A stretch of 64,000 bases of DNA from Lachnospiraceae bacterium oral taxon 096 (GTDB taxonomy: Bacteria; Bacillota; Clostridia; Lachnospirales; Lachnospiraceae): the NCBI GenBank assembly GCA_018141845.1, contig CP073340.1, forward strand, positions 645,001 to 709,000. Reading direction: 5' to 3'. Shown here one piece after another: positions 44,055 through 54,439 of this stretch. The notes under the pieces were generated by a model. That model ran no database searches. It saw nothing but the letters and a program-made list of their open reading frames with translations, and was not told where the DNA came from. Each line of letters starts with the position of its first letter. Position 1 is the first letter of the stretch. Position numbers and translations under genes: made by a program.

Positions 44055-45239
44055 CTATTTCTCATCCTGTTCTTCAAACCCTTTTGATAAATCCTCAATA
44101 ATCTCTTTGACTGTTTCCAATTTTTTTGCACGATAGGCATTGGCTCCACAAAAAAGCAATGCATTCGGCGTGTCCTCTGTCACAGCATTGATCAATGAAT
44201 CGGTGATGCAATAGGGTATCGTCGCCCTATCACATTTCTCCAAACAAAAATGGCACTTTGTCACAGGTTTTCTCTGTTTTTTTACTTCTTCCAAAAAACT
44301 ATTCTCTATCGCACGCCCCGGCATACCCACAGGGCTCTTTGTGATTTGAATATTTTCCTCTTTTGCTGCAATATAGGCATCCTTATAACTTTGTGGTGCA
44401 TCGCATTCAAAGCTAGTCACAAATCGAGTTCCAACTTGAACCCCATCTACGCCAAGTTCCATTGCATGAGCCACATCGCTGTGATCATAGATACCACCAG
44501 CTAAAATAACAGGAATCTTTTTTGCATACTTTTTGGCATAATCAGCTACAACACCCAAAATTCCTCTTACTTCCTGATCAAACAAATCTCTCCGATAAGT
44601 CTTTGAAACATCCTTTGTATCTGCACCATAGGTATGTAATTCCTCAAGTGAGAAGCCAAGATGTCCCCCTGCGAGTGGTCCTTCAATCACTACGGCATCG
44701 GCTGTTGTCTTTTGCTTTCTGTCCCACATCTTTAGAATAACCTCTGCCGATTTCTTGCTCGATACAATTGGTGCAAACTTTGTTCTGCGAATAGCATCCC
44801 CAAAAATTTGTGAAGGACTTAGTCCCTTTCGAAGCTCCATTCCCTCTTTCACAAGGGCTGGCAAATTGAGAGGAAGACCTGCGCCCGATACAATAATATC
44901 TGCTCCATGCTTGACTGCAGTTTTTACATAGTCCTCATATCCCTTTGTTGCTACCATAATATTGAACCCTATTGCTCCAACTGCTGCCTTTGTCTTTTCT
45001 GCAATTTCCCTTGCTCTCTTTAGCTCCTTGACGATGGCACGCATATTTGCCTGAAATGGTGCCTTATCAAAGTCAGGTTCTCGAAAGCCAATCTGCGCTG
45101 TGGAAATTAGACCAATTCCCCCTTGAGCAGCTACTGCACCGGCCAGAGAGGACAGACTGACACCAACGCCCATTCCACCCTGTACAATGGGCCTATCTAC
45201 TGTGAGATCGCCAATGACTAACTTACGCAATTTGCTCAT
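44055..45239 (-). CDS. NAD(P)H-dependent flavin oxidoreductase, nitronate monooxygenase family
   Basis: A 394-residue FMN enzyme at the 3' end of the fatty-acid operon. It shows the family's start (LTVDRPIVQGGMGVGVSLSSLAGAVAAQGGIGLIS), the FMN-phosphate glycines (VIEGPLAGGHLGFS, PVILAGGIYDHSDV, GVDGVQVGTRFV) and a C-terminal cysteine-rich part (CHFCLEKCDRATIPYC). The four-Cys tail is uncommon and could bind a cluster or metal. Related to FabK (52232-53170) but distinct; a reductive role in lipid synthesis is inference from its place, 9 bases after accDA. Confidence 0.85.
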   Translation of the reverse strand: MSKLRKLVIGDLTVDRPIVQGGMGVGVSLSSLAGAVAAQGGIGLISTAQIGFREPDFDKAPFQANMRAIVKELKRAREIAEKTKAAVGAIGFNIMVATKGYEDYVKTAVKHGADIIVSGAGLPLNLPALVKEGMELRKGLSPSQIFGDAIRRTKFAPIVSSKKSAEVILKMWDRKQKTTADAVVIEGPLAGGHLGFSLEELHTYGADTKDVSKTYRRDLFDQEVRGILGVVADYAKKYAKKIPVILAGGIYDHSDVAHAMELGVDGVQVGTRFVTSFECDAPQSYKDAYIAAKEENIQITKSPVGMPGRAIENSFLEEVKKQRKPVTKCHFCLEKCDRATIPYCITDSLINAVTEDTPNALLFCGANAYRAKKLETVKEIIEDLSKGFEEQDEK

Positions 45240-45248
45240 ATCTACCTC

Positions 45249-46970
45249 TTAAAATTTTCTATATCTTCTATATCTTTGCTCCAATAAGGCATCGACTTCC
45301 ACGCCTTCCATACGCTCCAACCAATTGAGTAATTCGGCCTTCATAATTGCACTCACATCGTCCATATTCTTTACTGTTGTCGGTGTCTTCTCTGGAATAA
45401 CCTTATCAACAACACGCAATTCCAAAAGCTCATGCGATGTAATCTTCATTACCTCAGCTGCTTGCTTACATTTCTTTGCATCCTTATATAAAATTGAGGC
45501 AAAGCCCTCAGGAGAAAGAATGGAATAGACAGCATGTTCCATCATCCACACTTCGCTCGAAACAGCCAAGCCAAGTGCACCGCCACTGCCACCTTCACCA
45601 ATAAAAATACTTAATGTTGGAACTTTTAGGGCACTCATCTCAAATAAATTTCTTGCGATAGCCTCGCCCTCTCCTCTTTCCTCTGCCTCAAGCCCACAGA
45701 AAGCTCCTGGAGTATCGACAAAGCAAATGATCGGTCTGTTGAATTTTTCTGCTTCTTTCATCAGGCGAAGTGCCTTTCGATAGCCCTCTGGAGAAGACAT
45801 TCCAAAGTTTCTAATTTTGTTTTCCTTTAAACTTTTTCCCTTTTGCTGACCAATCACGGTCACTGCTCTTCCAAAGAAAGTCGCAATGCCACCAATGACT
45901 GCACCGTCATCCGAAAAATAACGGTCTCCATGGAACTCCATAAAATCCGGAAAAATACTCTCAATATAGTCCTTTGCTGTCGGTCTATCCTTACTTCTTG
46001 AAATGAGCACACTGTCCCAGGCTGAAGAAATCTTCTTCTTTAGAGATGCTCTCTCCTCTCTATTATCCTGATCGATATAATTTAGAGATTCACTCTCAGA
46101 CTTATCCACATTCTGTGTCTCTTGGCTGTGCATACGTAAGATTTCTGCCAAAACATCTCTTTGATCTTTTCTCTCGACGATTTTATCTACAAAGCCATGT
46201 TCCAATAAAAACTCTGCTCTTTGGAAGCCCTCTGGCAACTTTTCGCCAATCGTTTGTTCGATAACTCTTGGTCCAGCAAATCCAATCAATGACTTTGGCT
46301 CTGCAAGAATAATATCACCAAGCATTGCAAATGACGCTGTCACTCCTCCCGTTGTCGGATCAGTCAACACACTAATAAAGAGCTGACCTGCATCACTGAG
46401 TCTTTTTAGAGCTGCTGAAGTTTTGGCCATCTGCATTAGAGAAACAATGCCCTCTTGCATTCTTGCACCGCCAGAAGCCGCATAAATAATCACTGGCAAT
46501 TTTTCCTTGCCTGCACGCTCCACAAGCTGTGTCACCTTTTCTCCGAGATTATGTCCCATTGAACTCATCATATATCTTGAATCGCACACACCAATCATAC
46601 ATGGATAGCCCTTGATCGTCGCTCTTCCTGTAATAATTGCCTCATTGAGCTTTGACTTTGTCCTTGCTGCCTCAAGTTTTTCCTCATATCCAGGAAATGC
46701 CAACATATTGGAAACTGGCATTTCCTTGTTGAGCTCCAGAAAACTTCCCTTATCACAGATCATTTCAATTCTGCGGAAGGCATGGACTCTAAAGTATCCT
46801 CCACATTTTGGACATGCATAGAAATTATTTCGCACATCTTCAACATAGATTGGTGCACCACATTTATTGCACTTCTTCCACATTCCTTCTGGTGCTTCTG
46901 CCGTATTTTTTGCCGCCTTATGCCCTGCCTCAATACGAGTGTAGGTCTTTTTAAACATACCTTCTAACAT
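45249..46970 (-). CDS. accDA: acetyl-CoA carboxylase carboxyltransferase, fused beta and alpha subunits
   Basis: 573 residues joining AccD and AccA in one chain. The first ~290 residues are AccD: zinc finger C34, C37, C53, C56, then ASGGARMQEGIVSLMQMAKT and the DPTTGGVTASFAMLGD core. A ~25-residue linker leads to AccA (about 310-573): FHGDRYFSDDGAVIGGIA, the GAFCGLEAEERGEGEAIARN and IGEGGSGGALGLAVSSEVWM motifs. The enzyme moves CO2 from biotin on AccB to acetyl-CoA. Such fusions are known in Lachnospiraceae and some other groups. Follows accC by 18 bases. Confidence 0.96.
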   Translation of the reverse strand: MLEGMFKKTYTRIEAGHKAAKNTAEAPEGMWKKCNKCGAPIYVEDVRNNFYACPKCGGYFRVHAFRRIEMICDKGSFLELNKEMPVSNMLAFPGYEEKLEAARTKSKLNEAIITGRATIKGYPCMIGVCDSRYMMSSMGHNLGEKVTQLVERAGKEKLPVIIYAASGGARMQEGIVSLMQMAKTSAALKRLSDAGQLFISVLTDPTTGGVTASFAMLGDIILAEPKSLIGFAGPRVIEQTIGEKLPEGFQRAEFLLEHGFVDKIVERKDQRDVLAEILRMHSQETQNVDKSESESLNYIDQDNREERASLKKKISSAWDSVLISRSKDRPTAKDYIESIFPDFMEFHGDRYFSDDGAVIGGIATFFGRAVTVIGQQKGKSLKENKIRNFGMSSPEGYRKALRLMKEAEKFNRPIICFVDTPGAFCGLEAEERGEGEAIARNLFEMSALKVPTLSIFIGEGGSGGALGLAVSSEVWMMEHAVYSILSPEGFASILYKDAKKCKQAAEVMKITSHELLELRVVDKVIPEKTPTTVKNMDDVSAIMKAELLNWLERMEGVEVDALLEQRYRRYRKF

Positions 46971-46988
46971 CTATGCCCTCCTACCTAA

Positions 46989-48341
46989 TTATTTTAAATA
47001 ATCTGCAAAATATGTCTCTATAAAATTTGTGTCGGTATCTCCACGCTCAAATGCCTCGTGATTGATAATACTGTAATCAAAATCAATATTGGTGTCCACG
47101 CCTTCAATGACAATCTCACCCAAGGCCGAACGCATCTTTTCAATCGCCTCCTGCCTTGTGTCGCCATGTACAATTAATTTTAAAAGCATAGAATCATAAT
47201 TTGGTGGAACCACATAGTCTGTATAGATATGAGAATCCACACGAATACCATTGCCACCTGGCACATGAACTGTCGTCAACTTTCCTGGTGATGGGCGAAA
47301 TCTCTTCTCTGGATTTTCTGCATTGATTCTGCACTCAATAGAATGTCCCTGTACCTTGACATCATCCTGTGTAATTGGCAACTTTTCTCCCGCTGCAACT
47401 TTAATTTGCAACTTAATCAAATCAAGCCCTGTCACCATCTCTGTCACTGGATGCTCCACCTGAATTCGAGTATTCATCTCCATAAAATAGAAATTCTTAT
47501 GTCTATCGAGCAAAAACTCAATGGTTCCTGCATTCTCATAGTTCGCTGCCTTAGCAGCCTTTACAGCAACATCGCCCATACGCTTTCTCAAATCGGCATC
47601 AAGGGCAATGGATGGAGATTCTTCTAGTACCTTTTGATGTCTTCTCTGAATTGAACAGTCTCTTTCGCCAAGATGTACCACATTGCCATGGGCATCCGCC
47701 ATAATTTGAAACTCCACATGACGAGGTTTTTCAATATACTTTTCTAGGTACATCGTGTCATCAGAAAATCCCTTAATTGACTCCTGTTGTGCATTCAAAA
47801 AATTCTCTCTAAAGTCGTCCTCTCCATAGGACACTCTCATCCCTTTTCCGCCACCACCAGCGGCCGCCTTAATCATAACAGGAAATCCTATTTCCTTTGC
47901 CTCCTCAAGAGCTTCTTCTACCTGTTTTACACTGCCTTTTGCTCCTGGGATAACTGGCACGCCAGCAGCAATCATGGTATCTCTGGCTGCTGCCTTATCG
48001 CCCATCTTTGCAATAATTTCGCTATCTGGACCAATAAACTTAATATTACACTCCTTGCAATGCTTTGCAAATCGTGCATTTTCTGACAAGAAACCAAATC
48101 CTGGATGAATGGCATCTACACCCATGACAATGGCCGCAGAGAGAATCCTCTCCATATTCAAATAACTTTGGTTCGCTGGTGCTGGTCCAATACAAATGGC
48201 CTCATCTGCCAACAATGTATGTAAACAGTTGCGATCTGCCTCCGAATATACAGCGACACTCTTAATCCCCATCTCTCGGCAGGCACGAATAATACGCACG
48301 GCAATCTCTCCGCGATTTGCAATCAAAATTTTTTGAAACAT
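46989..48341 (-). CDS. accC: acetyl-CoA carboxylase biotin carboxylase subunit
   Basis: Carboxylates the biotin of AccB using ATP and bicarbonate. The 450-residue ATP-grasp protein shows the N-terminal ANRGEIAVRIIRACREMGI, the glycine loop AAAGGGGKGMRV, FQIMADAHGNVVHLGERDCSIQRRHQKVLEESPS and MEMNTRIQVEHPVTE active-site segment. No BCCP domain is attached, as usual for AccC. Confidence 0.97.
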   Translation of the reverse strand: MFQKILIANRGEIAVRIIRACREMGIKSVAVYSEADRNCLHTLLADEAICIGPAPANQSYLNMERILSAAIVMGVDAIHPGFGFLSENARFAKHCKECNIKFIGPDSEIIAKMGDKAAARDTMIAAGVPVIPGAKGSVKQVEEALEEAKEIGFPVMIKAAAGGGGKGMRVSYGEDDFRENFLNAQQESIKGFSDDTMYLEKYIEKPRHVEFQIMADAHGNVVHLGERDCSIQRRHQKVLEESPSIALDADLRKRMGDVAVKAAKAANYENAGTIEFLLDRHKNFYFMEMNTRIQVEHPVTEMVTGLDLIKLQIKVAAGEKLPITQDDVKVQGHSIECRINAENPEKRFRPSPGKLTTVHVPGGNGIRVDSHIYTDYVVPPNYDSMLLKLIVHGDTRQEAIEKMRSALGEIVIEGVDTNIDFDYSIINHEAFERGDTDTNFIETYFADYLK

Positions 48342-48355
48342 CTATCTGCCCCCTA

Positions 48356-48778
48356 TTATCCAACCATAAAGGTCAATTCTCCCATTGCGGCAATCTCTCC
48401 GTCCACAGTCGCTACAGCCTTGCCTACACCCAGAGGTCCCTTTTGCTTAATAATTTCACAACTTAATTTTAAACGATCGCCAGGAACCACTTTTCTCTTA
48501 AACTTTACCTTGTCCATACCACCAAAGAAAGCAACCTTTCCCTTATTCTCCTCCTTTGAAAGGATGGCTACTGCTCCTGTCTGTGCCAAGGCTTCCATAA
48601 TCAATACCCCTGGCATCACTGGAAGACCTGGAAAGTGACCTGCAAAAAATGGCTCATTAAATGTCACACATTTGTAACCAATAGCACGCACACCTGGTTC
48701 ATACTCCTCAATGCAATCCACCAATAAAAATGGATGTCGATGTGGCAAAATTTCTTGAATTTCTTTGATTCCCAGCAT
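48356..48778 (-). CDS. fabZ: 3-hydroxyacyl-ACP dehydratase FabZ
   Basis: Dehydrates 3-hydroxyacyl-ACP to enoyl-ACP. The 140-residue hot-dog fold has the start [13 protein letters not shown] (catalytic His), [29 protein letters not shown] (second active-site region) and a [12 protein letters not shown] strand. Lies 14 bases before accC and 8 bases after accB. Confidence 0.96.
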   Translation of the reverse strand: MLGIKEIQEILPHRHPFLLVDCIEEYEPGVRAIGYKCVTFNEPFFAGHFPGLPVMPGVLIMEALAQTGAVAILSKEENKGKVAFFGGMDKVKFKRKVVPGDRLKLSCEIIKQKGPLGVGKAVATVDGEIAAMGELTFMVG

Positions 48779-48786
48779 ACTCTCTC

Positions 48787-49284
48787 CTATCCGATTCTGA
48801 ACAACGGCTGTCCAAACTCTACAGTTTCTTCATTTTTAATCAAAATCTCTGTCACAACACCATCATAATCGCTCTCAATCTCATTCATCAGCTTCATAGC
48901 TTCAATGATACCAAGAATTTGTCCCTTCTTCACAGTGTCGCCAACCTTGACATAAGCTGGTGAATCTGGAGATGGTGCATTGTAAAAAGTTCCCACCAAT
49001 GGAGACTTCACAAGCTGTCCCTTTTCCTCTGGTGCTGCTGGAGTTGGGACTGCGGCCACTGGTGCTGGCACTGCAGCCACTTGAGCCGGTGCTACAGCCA
49101 CTTGGGCTGGTGCTACAGGTGCCGTTGGCACTACTGGTACCACGGCCTCTGGTGCAACGACAACTGACTTAGCATCATTGTTCGTGATCACAATTTCTTT
49201 TCCATCATCTGATGTCACACTCAACTGATCAATATTATTTTTGCTCACTGCCTCAAGCAACTGAATAATCTCTTCTACCTTCAT
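48787..49284 (-). CDS. accB: biotin carboxyl carrier protein of acetyl-CoA carboxylase
   Basis: Carries biotin for AccC and AccDA. 165 residues: an N-terminal helical part (1-45), a flexible Ala/Pro/Val linker (about 46-85) built of repeats like [18 protein letters not shown], and a biotinyl domain with K131 in EAMKLMNE. The start overlaps the fabF stop by one base. Confidence 0.96.
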   Translation of the reverse strand: MKVEEIIQLLEAVSKNNIDQLSVTSDDGKEIVITNNDAKSVVVAPEAVVPVVPTAPVAPAQVAVAPAQVAAVPAPVAAVPTPAAPEEKGQLVKSPLVGTFYNAPSPDSPAYVKVGDTVKKGQILGIIEAMKLMNEIESDYDGVVTEILIKNEETVEFGQPLFRIG

Positions 49285-50519
49285 TATTTATACCTCTTAA
49301 AAAGAATTGTCGCATTATGTCCACCAAAACCTAAGGAATTGCTAATCGCCACATCCACTTTCGTCTCTACTCCGCCATCTTTACAATAGTCAAGATCGCA
49401 TCCTTCTCCTGGATTCTGTAATCCTACTGTCTGATGTACATAGTTGTCCTCAATGGACTTGACACACACAATGCCTTCTACACCACCTGCAGCACCCAAA
49501 AGGTGACCAATCATTGACTTTGTCGAATTGACCTTTACCTTATAGGCATGCTCGCCCAATGCACGCTTAATTGCCATGGTTTCAAAGAGATCATTGTGAT
49601 GCGTACTTGTTCCATGAGCATTGACATAGTCAACATCCTCTGGCTGAAGTCCAGCATCTTCGATCGCCAACTTCATCGCCATTGCTGCACCCTCACCGTC
49701 CTCAGCTGGTGAAGTGATATGGAATGCATCACAAGTTGCACCATAGCCGGCAACTTCTGCATAGATCTTTGCTCCCCTCTTTAGTGCATGCTCTAACTCC
49801 TCTAAGACCATAACACCACTTCCCTCTCCCATAACAAAACCTGCACGGTCTTTGTCAAATGGAATAGAGGCTCTCGAAGCATCCTCTGTTGTATTTAATG
49901 CGGTCAATGAAGTAAATCCTGCCATACCAATTCTTGCAATAGAGCTTTCTGTTCCACCAGCAACCATCACATCAGCCTCGCCATAGACAATGCTTCGAAA
50001 TGCTTCGCCAATAGAATTTGTGCCTGTTGCGCAAGCTGTCACCACATTAATGTTCTTTCCCTTTAAGCCAAATTGAATGGCTACATTTCCCGATGCCATA
50101 TTCGAAATCATCAGTGGAACCAATAGAGGAGCTACACGATTTGGTCCTTTATTGACCATCTTATCATATTCTCGTTCCATTGCCTGAAGGCTTCCAATGC
50201 CAGAACCAATGGCTGTTCCCACACGATAGGGATCTTCCTTCTCCATATCTAATCCCGCATCTTCGATGGCCTCCTTGCTCGCAGCAACTGCAAATTGAGC
50301 AAATTGTTCCATTCTTCTTGCCTGCTTGGCATCCATATACTTTGCTGGATCAAAATCCTTTACCTGTGCAGCAAGCTTTGCCTTAAAATCTGTAGTATCA
50401 TAATATGTAATTGGTCCAATGCCACATTTTCCCTCTTTGCAAGCGTTCCAAAACTCCTCTACGCCCAGTCCAATAGGGGTAATGGCACCCATACCTGTCA
50501 CGACAACTCGTCTTTTCAT
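49284..50519 (-). CDS. fabF: beta-ketoacyl-ACP synthase II FabF
   Basis: Elongating condensing enzyme of FAS II, 411 residues. The catalytic Cys C163 lies in VVTACATGTNS; the two His are in VNAHGTSTHHNDLFE and KSMIGHLLGAAGG. The full thiolase fold is present. Coupled to accB by a one-base overlap, 24 bases after fabG. Confidence 0.97.
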   Translation of the reverse strand: MKRRVVVTGMGAITPIGLGVEEFWNACKEGKCGIGPITYYDTTDFKAKLAAQVKDFDPAKYMDAKQARRMEQFAQFAVAASKEAIEDAGLDMEKEDPYRVGTAIGSGIGSLQAMEREYDKMVNKGPNRVAPLLVPLMISNMASGNVAIQFGLKGKNINVVTACATGTNSIGEAFRSIVYGEADVMVAGGTESSIARIGMAGFTSLTALNTTEDASRASIPFDKDRAGFVMGEGSGVMVLEELEHALKRGAKIYAEVAGYGATCDAFHITSPAEDGEGAAMAMKLAIEDAGLQPEDVDYVNAHGTSTHHNDLFETMAIKRALGEHAYKVKVNSTKSMIGHLLGAAGGVEGIVCVKSIEDNYVHQTVGLQNPGEGCDLDYCKDGGVETKVDVAISNSLGFGGHNATILFKRYK

Positions 50520-50543
50520 AAATCTCTCCTCTTTATCTCATTT

Positions 50544-51293
50544 CTATTGCATGGACATACCGCCATCCACACTGATCGTCTGCCCTGTAATATACTTTGC
50601 CTCATCGCTTGCTAAAAATACCGCTGTAGCGGCAATATCTTCTGGTGTTCCCATATATCCGAGCGGAATACTTGCCAAAATTGCCTCTTTTGCCTTTTCT
50701 GACAATATCGCAGTCATATCTGTTGCAATAAAGCCCGGTGCAATCGCATTGACAGTAATTCCCCTTGCGGCCATCTCTCTAGCAGCCGACTTCGTCATAC
50801 CAATTATTCCTGCCTTACTTGCCGAATAATTCACCTGCCCAGCATTGCCAAGCACACCCGACACAGAGGACATATTAATAATTCTGCCACTTCTTGCCTT
50901 AATCATATATCTAGATGCCACCTGCATGCAGTTAAAGCATCCCTTTAAATTTGCTGCAATAACATCATCAAACATCTCTTCGCTCATTCTCATCAAGAGA
51001 CCATCCCTTGTGATACCCGCATTATTGACCAGCACATCTAATTTTCCACATTTTTCAATAATGGTACCGATCATCTTTGTCACTGCCGAATAGTCAGAGA
51101 CATCACATTGATAAACTTCTGCACTGCCACCTGCTGCTACAATCTCCTCCACCGTCTGGTTTGCTCTCTCCAAAGAACCATTAAAGTTGACAATAACATG
51201 TGCACCCTCTGCAGCCATTTGTAATGCAATGGCCTTACCAATTCCTTTTGCTGCTCCAGTCACAAGTGCAGTCTTTCCTGTCAGTCTTCCCAT
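50544..51293 (-). CDS. fabG: 3-oxoacyl-ACP reductase FabG
   Basis: NADPH-dependent ketoreductase, 249 residues from ATG 51293 ([13 protein letters not shown]), with AGAGGTGA upstream; a longer frame to 51323 lies in the fabD end and is rejected. Short-chain dehydrogenase motifs: [12 protein letters not shown] cofactor loop, NNAGIT, the catalytic Ser in MSSVSG and YSASKAG (Tyr, Lys), and the GFIATDMT end. Confidence 0.97.
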   Translation of the reverse strand: MGRLTGKTALVTGAAKGIGKAIALQMAAEGAHVIVNFNGSLERANQTVEEIVAAGGSAEVYQCDVSDYSAVTKMIGTIIEKCGKLDVLVNNAGITRDGLLMRMSEEMFDDVIAANLKGCFNCMQVASRYMIKARSGRIINMSSVSGVLGNAGQVNYSASKAGIIGMTKSAAREMAARGITVNAIAPGFIATDMTAILSEKAKEAILASIPLGYMGTPEDIAATAVFLASDEAKYITGQTISVDGGMSMQ

Positions 51294-51303
51294 TATTTCA
51301 CCT

Positions 51304-52221
51304 CTATAAACCCTCAGCCACAAGAGCCTGAAGGTCTTCCATTGTTTCTATATTTCTAATTCTCACACTTGGATCAATTGTCTTTACAAATCCACTGAGC
51401 GTCTTGCCCGGTCCGACCTCAATAAATGTATCCACGCCGTCGGCCAGCATTGTGCGGATACTCTGTTCAAATTTTACAGATCCACTGACCTGCTTTTTTA
51501 ATAATTCTCTGATATTCTCTGAGTCTTTGACATACTCTGCGGTATAATTCGCCACATATGGATGCTCAACTTGTGAAAATTTCACATCCTCTAAAAATTC
51601 ATAGAGCTTCTCTCCAGCCTCAGAAAGAAGTGGAGAATGGAATGGTCCACTCACCTTTAGTGGAAGCACACGCTTTGCACCTGCTTCCTTTAATTTCTCT
51701 GATGCCTTCTCGACACCTTCTTTTGTTCCTGAGATAACAATCTGTCCTGGACAGTTATAATTGGCAATCCAAACGCCCTCAATATCTTTAATTGTTTCCT
51801 CAATCACTGGAATGTCAAGTCGAAGCACAGCAGCCATAGCACCAACACCTGCTGGAACAGCCTCCTGCATTAAGATTCCTCTCTTTCGAACAGTTCGAAT
51901 GGCATCCTTTGCTGAAAGCACTCCTGCATAGTACAGGCTCTCGTACTCTCCGAGACTTAAACCTGCACTGACATCGGCCTTGATATGATTCTTTTCAAGC
52001 ACCTTTAACATGGCAATGCCTGTTGTCACCATCGCTGCCTGTGTGTACTCCGTTAAATTTAATCGTTCATCTGGTTCAAAACAGAGGGCAGCCATATCTA
52101 TTCCCAAGAGCTTTGAAGCCTCGTCAAAGACTGCTCTTGCGTCTGCGTCTACATCATAGAAACTCTTTCCCATTCCTGTCTTTTGTGCTCCCTGTCCCGG
52201 AAATAAAAATGCTGTCTTCAT
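51304..52221 (-). CDS. fabD: malonyl-CoA:ACP transacylase FabD
   Basis: Loads malonyl groups on ACP. 305 residues from ATG 52221 with GGAGG upstream (an earlier frame start at 52239 is rejected). The start [16 protein letters not shown] is typical. The nucleophile elbow reads GLSLGEYES, with Leu in place of the common His of GHSLG; the catalytic Ser is kept, and GPFHSPLL gives the catalytic His. The elbow variant is seen in other Clostridia. Confidence 0.96.
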   Translation of the reverse strand: MKTAFLFPGQGAQKTGMGKSFYDVDADARAVFDEASKLLGIDMAALCFEPDERLNLTEYTQAAMVTTGIAMLKVLEKNHIKADVSAGLSLGEYESLYYAGVLSAKDAIRTVRKRGILMQEAVPAGVGAMAAVLRLDIPVIEETIKDIEGVWIANYNCPGQIVISGTKEGVEKASEKLKEAGAKRVLPLKVSGPFHSPLLSEAGEKLYEFLEDVKFSQVEHPYVANYTAEYVKDSENIRELLKKQVSGSVKFEQSIRTMLADGVDTFIEVGPGKTLSGFVKTIDPSVRIRNIETMEDLQALVAEGL

Positions 52222-52231
52222 AAGCCCTCCA

Positions 52232-53170
52232 TTAAGCAAACTTCGTGATATTTTTAATTAGTTCCTCTGCTTGAGAAATAATCGAATCGATCATCTCCTT
52301 ACAAGTTTCTTCCTTCTTTACTAGACCAGCAATCTGTCCAGCCATCACTGTACCATTGGTCACATCGCCCTCCTGCACAGCCTTTCTCAAAGCACCCAGT
52401 GTCAAGTACTCAAGTTCCTCAAAACTCTTTCCCTCAGCCTCAAGCTTTGCATATTCCCTTGTCATCGCATTTCTAAGACAACGCACTGGATGTCCATGGC
52501 TGCGGCCCGTCACTGAACTATCAATGTCCTTTGCAGCAATAACTCTTTGCTTATATGCCTCATGTACAATAGATTCCTTGGATACAACAAAGCGTGTTCC
52601 CATTTGAACCGCTTCTGCACCAAGCATCAATGCAGCCATCAATCCTCTTCCATCTGCAATACCACCTGCAGCAATTACAGGAATACTCACTGCATCCACA
52701 ATCTGCGGCACAAGTGTCATAGTGGTCGCTTCACCAATATGTCCACCAGACTCTGTTCCCTCAGCCACAACAGCGTCGGCACCACATTTTTCCATTCTTC
52801 TTGCCAATGCAACAGATGCAACTACAGGAATAACTTTAATTCCTGCTTCCTTCCACATTTGCATATATTTCTCAGGAGATCCTGCACCTGTTGTCACTAC
52901 CTTGATTCCTTCTTCGACAACAACCTTTGCCACATCATCCGCATGTGGTGAAAGCAGCATAACATTTACACCAAATGGCTTATCTGTCAATGCCCTTGCC
53001 TTTCTGATTTCATCTCTAATCACTTCTCCTGGTGCATTTGCTCCTCCAATTAAGCCAAGACCACCGGCATTAGAAACTGCTGCTGCAAGGTGATGCTCTG
53101 CAACCCATGCCATTCCGCCCTGAATAATCGGATATTCGATTCCAAGTAATTCTGTAATTCTGGTTTTCAT
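52232..53170 (-). CDS. fabK: enoyl-ACP reductase II FabK
   Basis: FMN-dependent enoyl-ACP reductase (312 residues), the last step of each elongation round; no FabI is present here. It shows YPIIQGGMAWVAEHHLAAAVSNAGGLGLIGG, VVAEGTESGGHIGE, VIAAGGIADGRGLMAALMLGAEAVQMGTRFV and the C-terminal helices. Placed after acpP, as in the FabK operons of many Firmicutes. FabK makes such cells insensitive to inhibitors that act only on FabI (known for the family). Confidence 0.95.
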   Translation of the reverse strand: MKTRITELLGIEYPIIQGGMAWVAEHHLAAAVSNAGGLGLIGGANAPGEVIRDEIRKARALTDKPFGVNVMLLSPHADDVAKVVVEEGIKVVTTGAGSPEKYMQMWKEAGIKVIPVVASVALARRMEKCGADAVVAEGTESGGHIGEATTMTLVPQIVDAVSIPVIAAGGIADGRGLMAALMLGAEAVQMGTRFVVSKESIVHEAYKQRVIAAKDIDSSVTGRSHGHPVRCLRNAMTREYAKLEAEGKSFEELEYLTLGALRKAVQEGDVTNGTVMAGQIAGLVKKEETCKEMIDSIISQAEELIKNITKFA

Positions 53171-53199
53171 ATTGATTAACTCCTCAAGCTTATTGGTTA

Positions 53200-53433
53200 T
53201 TAGATTTCTACTCCCTTGGCCTTAAGATAATCTACAACTGCACCTACAGTTGTGATCTTCTCCAAATCCTCTGAAGGAATCTCCACACCATACTCGTCCT
53301 CTAAAGACATTACCATCTCAAAAAGGTCAAGTGAATCTGCACCGAGATCATCCTTAAAGTTAGCCTCCAAAGTAACCTGATCCTCGCTAATGTTTAACTG
53401 GCTGGCAATAATTGACTTAATCTTCTCTGACAT
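53200..53433 (-). CDS. acpP: acyl carrier protein
   Basis: 77-residue carrier for growing acyl chains. The phosphopantetheine attachment Ser is S34 in the DSL motif ([13 protein letters not shown]). Strongly acidic, with RBS AAGGAG in front. Lies 24 bases after fabH. Confidence 0.97.
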   Translation of the reverse strand: MSEKIKSIIASQLNISEDQVTLEANFKDDLGADSLDLFEMVMSLEDEYGVEIPSEDLEKITTVGAVVDYLKAKGVEI

Positions 53434-53457
53434 TTTCTTTCTCCTTTAAATAAAAAA

Positions 53458-54405
53458 TTAGTATTTTATTACAGTCGCACCCCAGGTGAGACCGGCCCCA
53501 AAACCGGAGAGAACCAAGACATCGCCCTTTTGAATTCGGCCACTTCTTATCTCCTCATCCAGTAGAATTGCTACACTCGCTCCAGAGGTATTTCCCACTT
53601 TGGATAAATTCATTGGGAATTTCTCCATAGCTTCCTCTAGTTTTTTTGCCACTGATTGGATAATCCGCTCATTGGCCTGATGCAAAATATACCAATCAAC
53701 TTCCTTTTTTGTGATCTTCGCTCTTTCTAACGCTTGATCAATAACCTCTGGTACTGTGCGCACAGCAAATTTAAATACTTCCTGACCACACATTTTTACA
53801 TATGGATTTTCCCCAAATGCTTCTCGCACCAAGGAATCCCCTCGACTGCCATCTGATCCCAATTTTGTTCCCAAAATTCCATCGACTACTCGTTCGCTCT
53901 CTTTTGCTTTCAATACCACAGCACCTGCACCATCTCCAAAGAGAACACAGGTCGAGCGATCACTCCAGTCCAAAACTCTTGAAAATGCATCTGCACCGAG
54001 CACCAGGGCAGAGCGATATCCCCCTGCACGCATCATACATTCTGCCGAATGTAGAGCAAAGACAAATCCTGAACAAGCTGCACTGACATCAAAGCACACG
54101 GCATGGCTTGCACCAATTCCAGCCTGTACCTCACAGGCACATCCTGGAAAGCTCTTATCTGCTGTGGTCGTCCCTGCGACGATCAAATCAATGTCCTCTG
54201 CATCCACTTTCGCTGCATCCAAGGCCCTCTTTGCTGCCAAGGTGCTCAAGGCAGATAGGCTCTCTTTTTCACAGATGCGTCTTTCTTTGATTCCTGTCCT
54301 CGTAGAAATCCACTCATCCGAAGTATCCACGATTTTTGCCAGGTCATCATTTGATACAATCTTTTCAGGAAGGGCTGAGCCACTTCCGACCAGTAATATC
54401 TCCAT
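53458..54405 (-). CDS. fabH: beta-ketoacyl-ACP synthase III FabH
   Basis: Starts fatty-acid chains by joining acetyl-CoA (or a branched primer) to malonyl-ACP. 315 residues with the triad C111 (AACSGFVFAL), His in LHQANERI and Asn in GNTSGAS. First gene of the FAS II operon, directly downstream of the consensus promoter and palindrome at 54440-54483. Primer preference cannot be told from reading. Confidence 0.97.
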   Translation of the reverse strand: MEILLVGSGSALPEKIVSNDDLAKIVDTSDEWISTRTGIKERRICEKESLSALSTLAAKRALDAAKVDAEDIDLIVAGTTTADKSFPGCACEVQAGIGASHAVCFDVSAACSGFVFALHSAECMMRAGGYRSALVLGADAFSRVLDWSDRSTCVLFGDGAGAVVLKAKESERVVDGILGTKLGSDGSRGDSLVREAFGENPYVKMCGQEVFKFAVRTVPEVIDQALERAKITKKEVDWYILHQANERIIQSVAKKLEEAMEKFPMNLSKVGNTSGASVAILLDEEIRSGRIQKGDVLVLSGFGAGLTWGATVIKY

Positions 54406-54439
54406 AAGCCTCCGTTCAAAATCATTTTTCTACAAATAC

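Noticed and set aside
49020..49170. Direct repeats in the accB linker as a possible mobile or repeat element
   Set aside because: They encode the Ala/Pro linker of the biotin carrier protein and are coding low-complexity.
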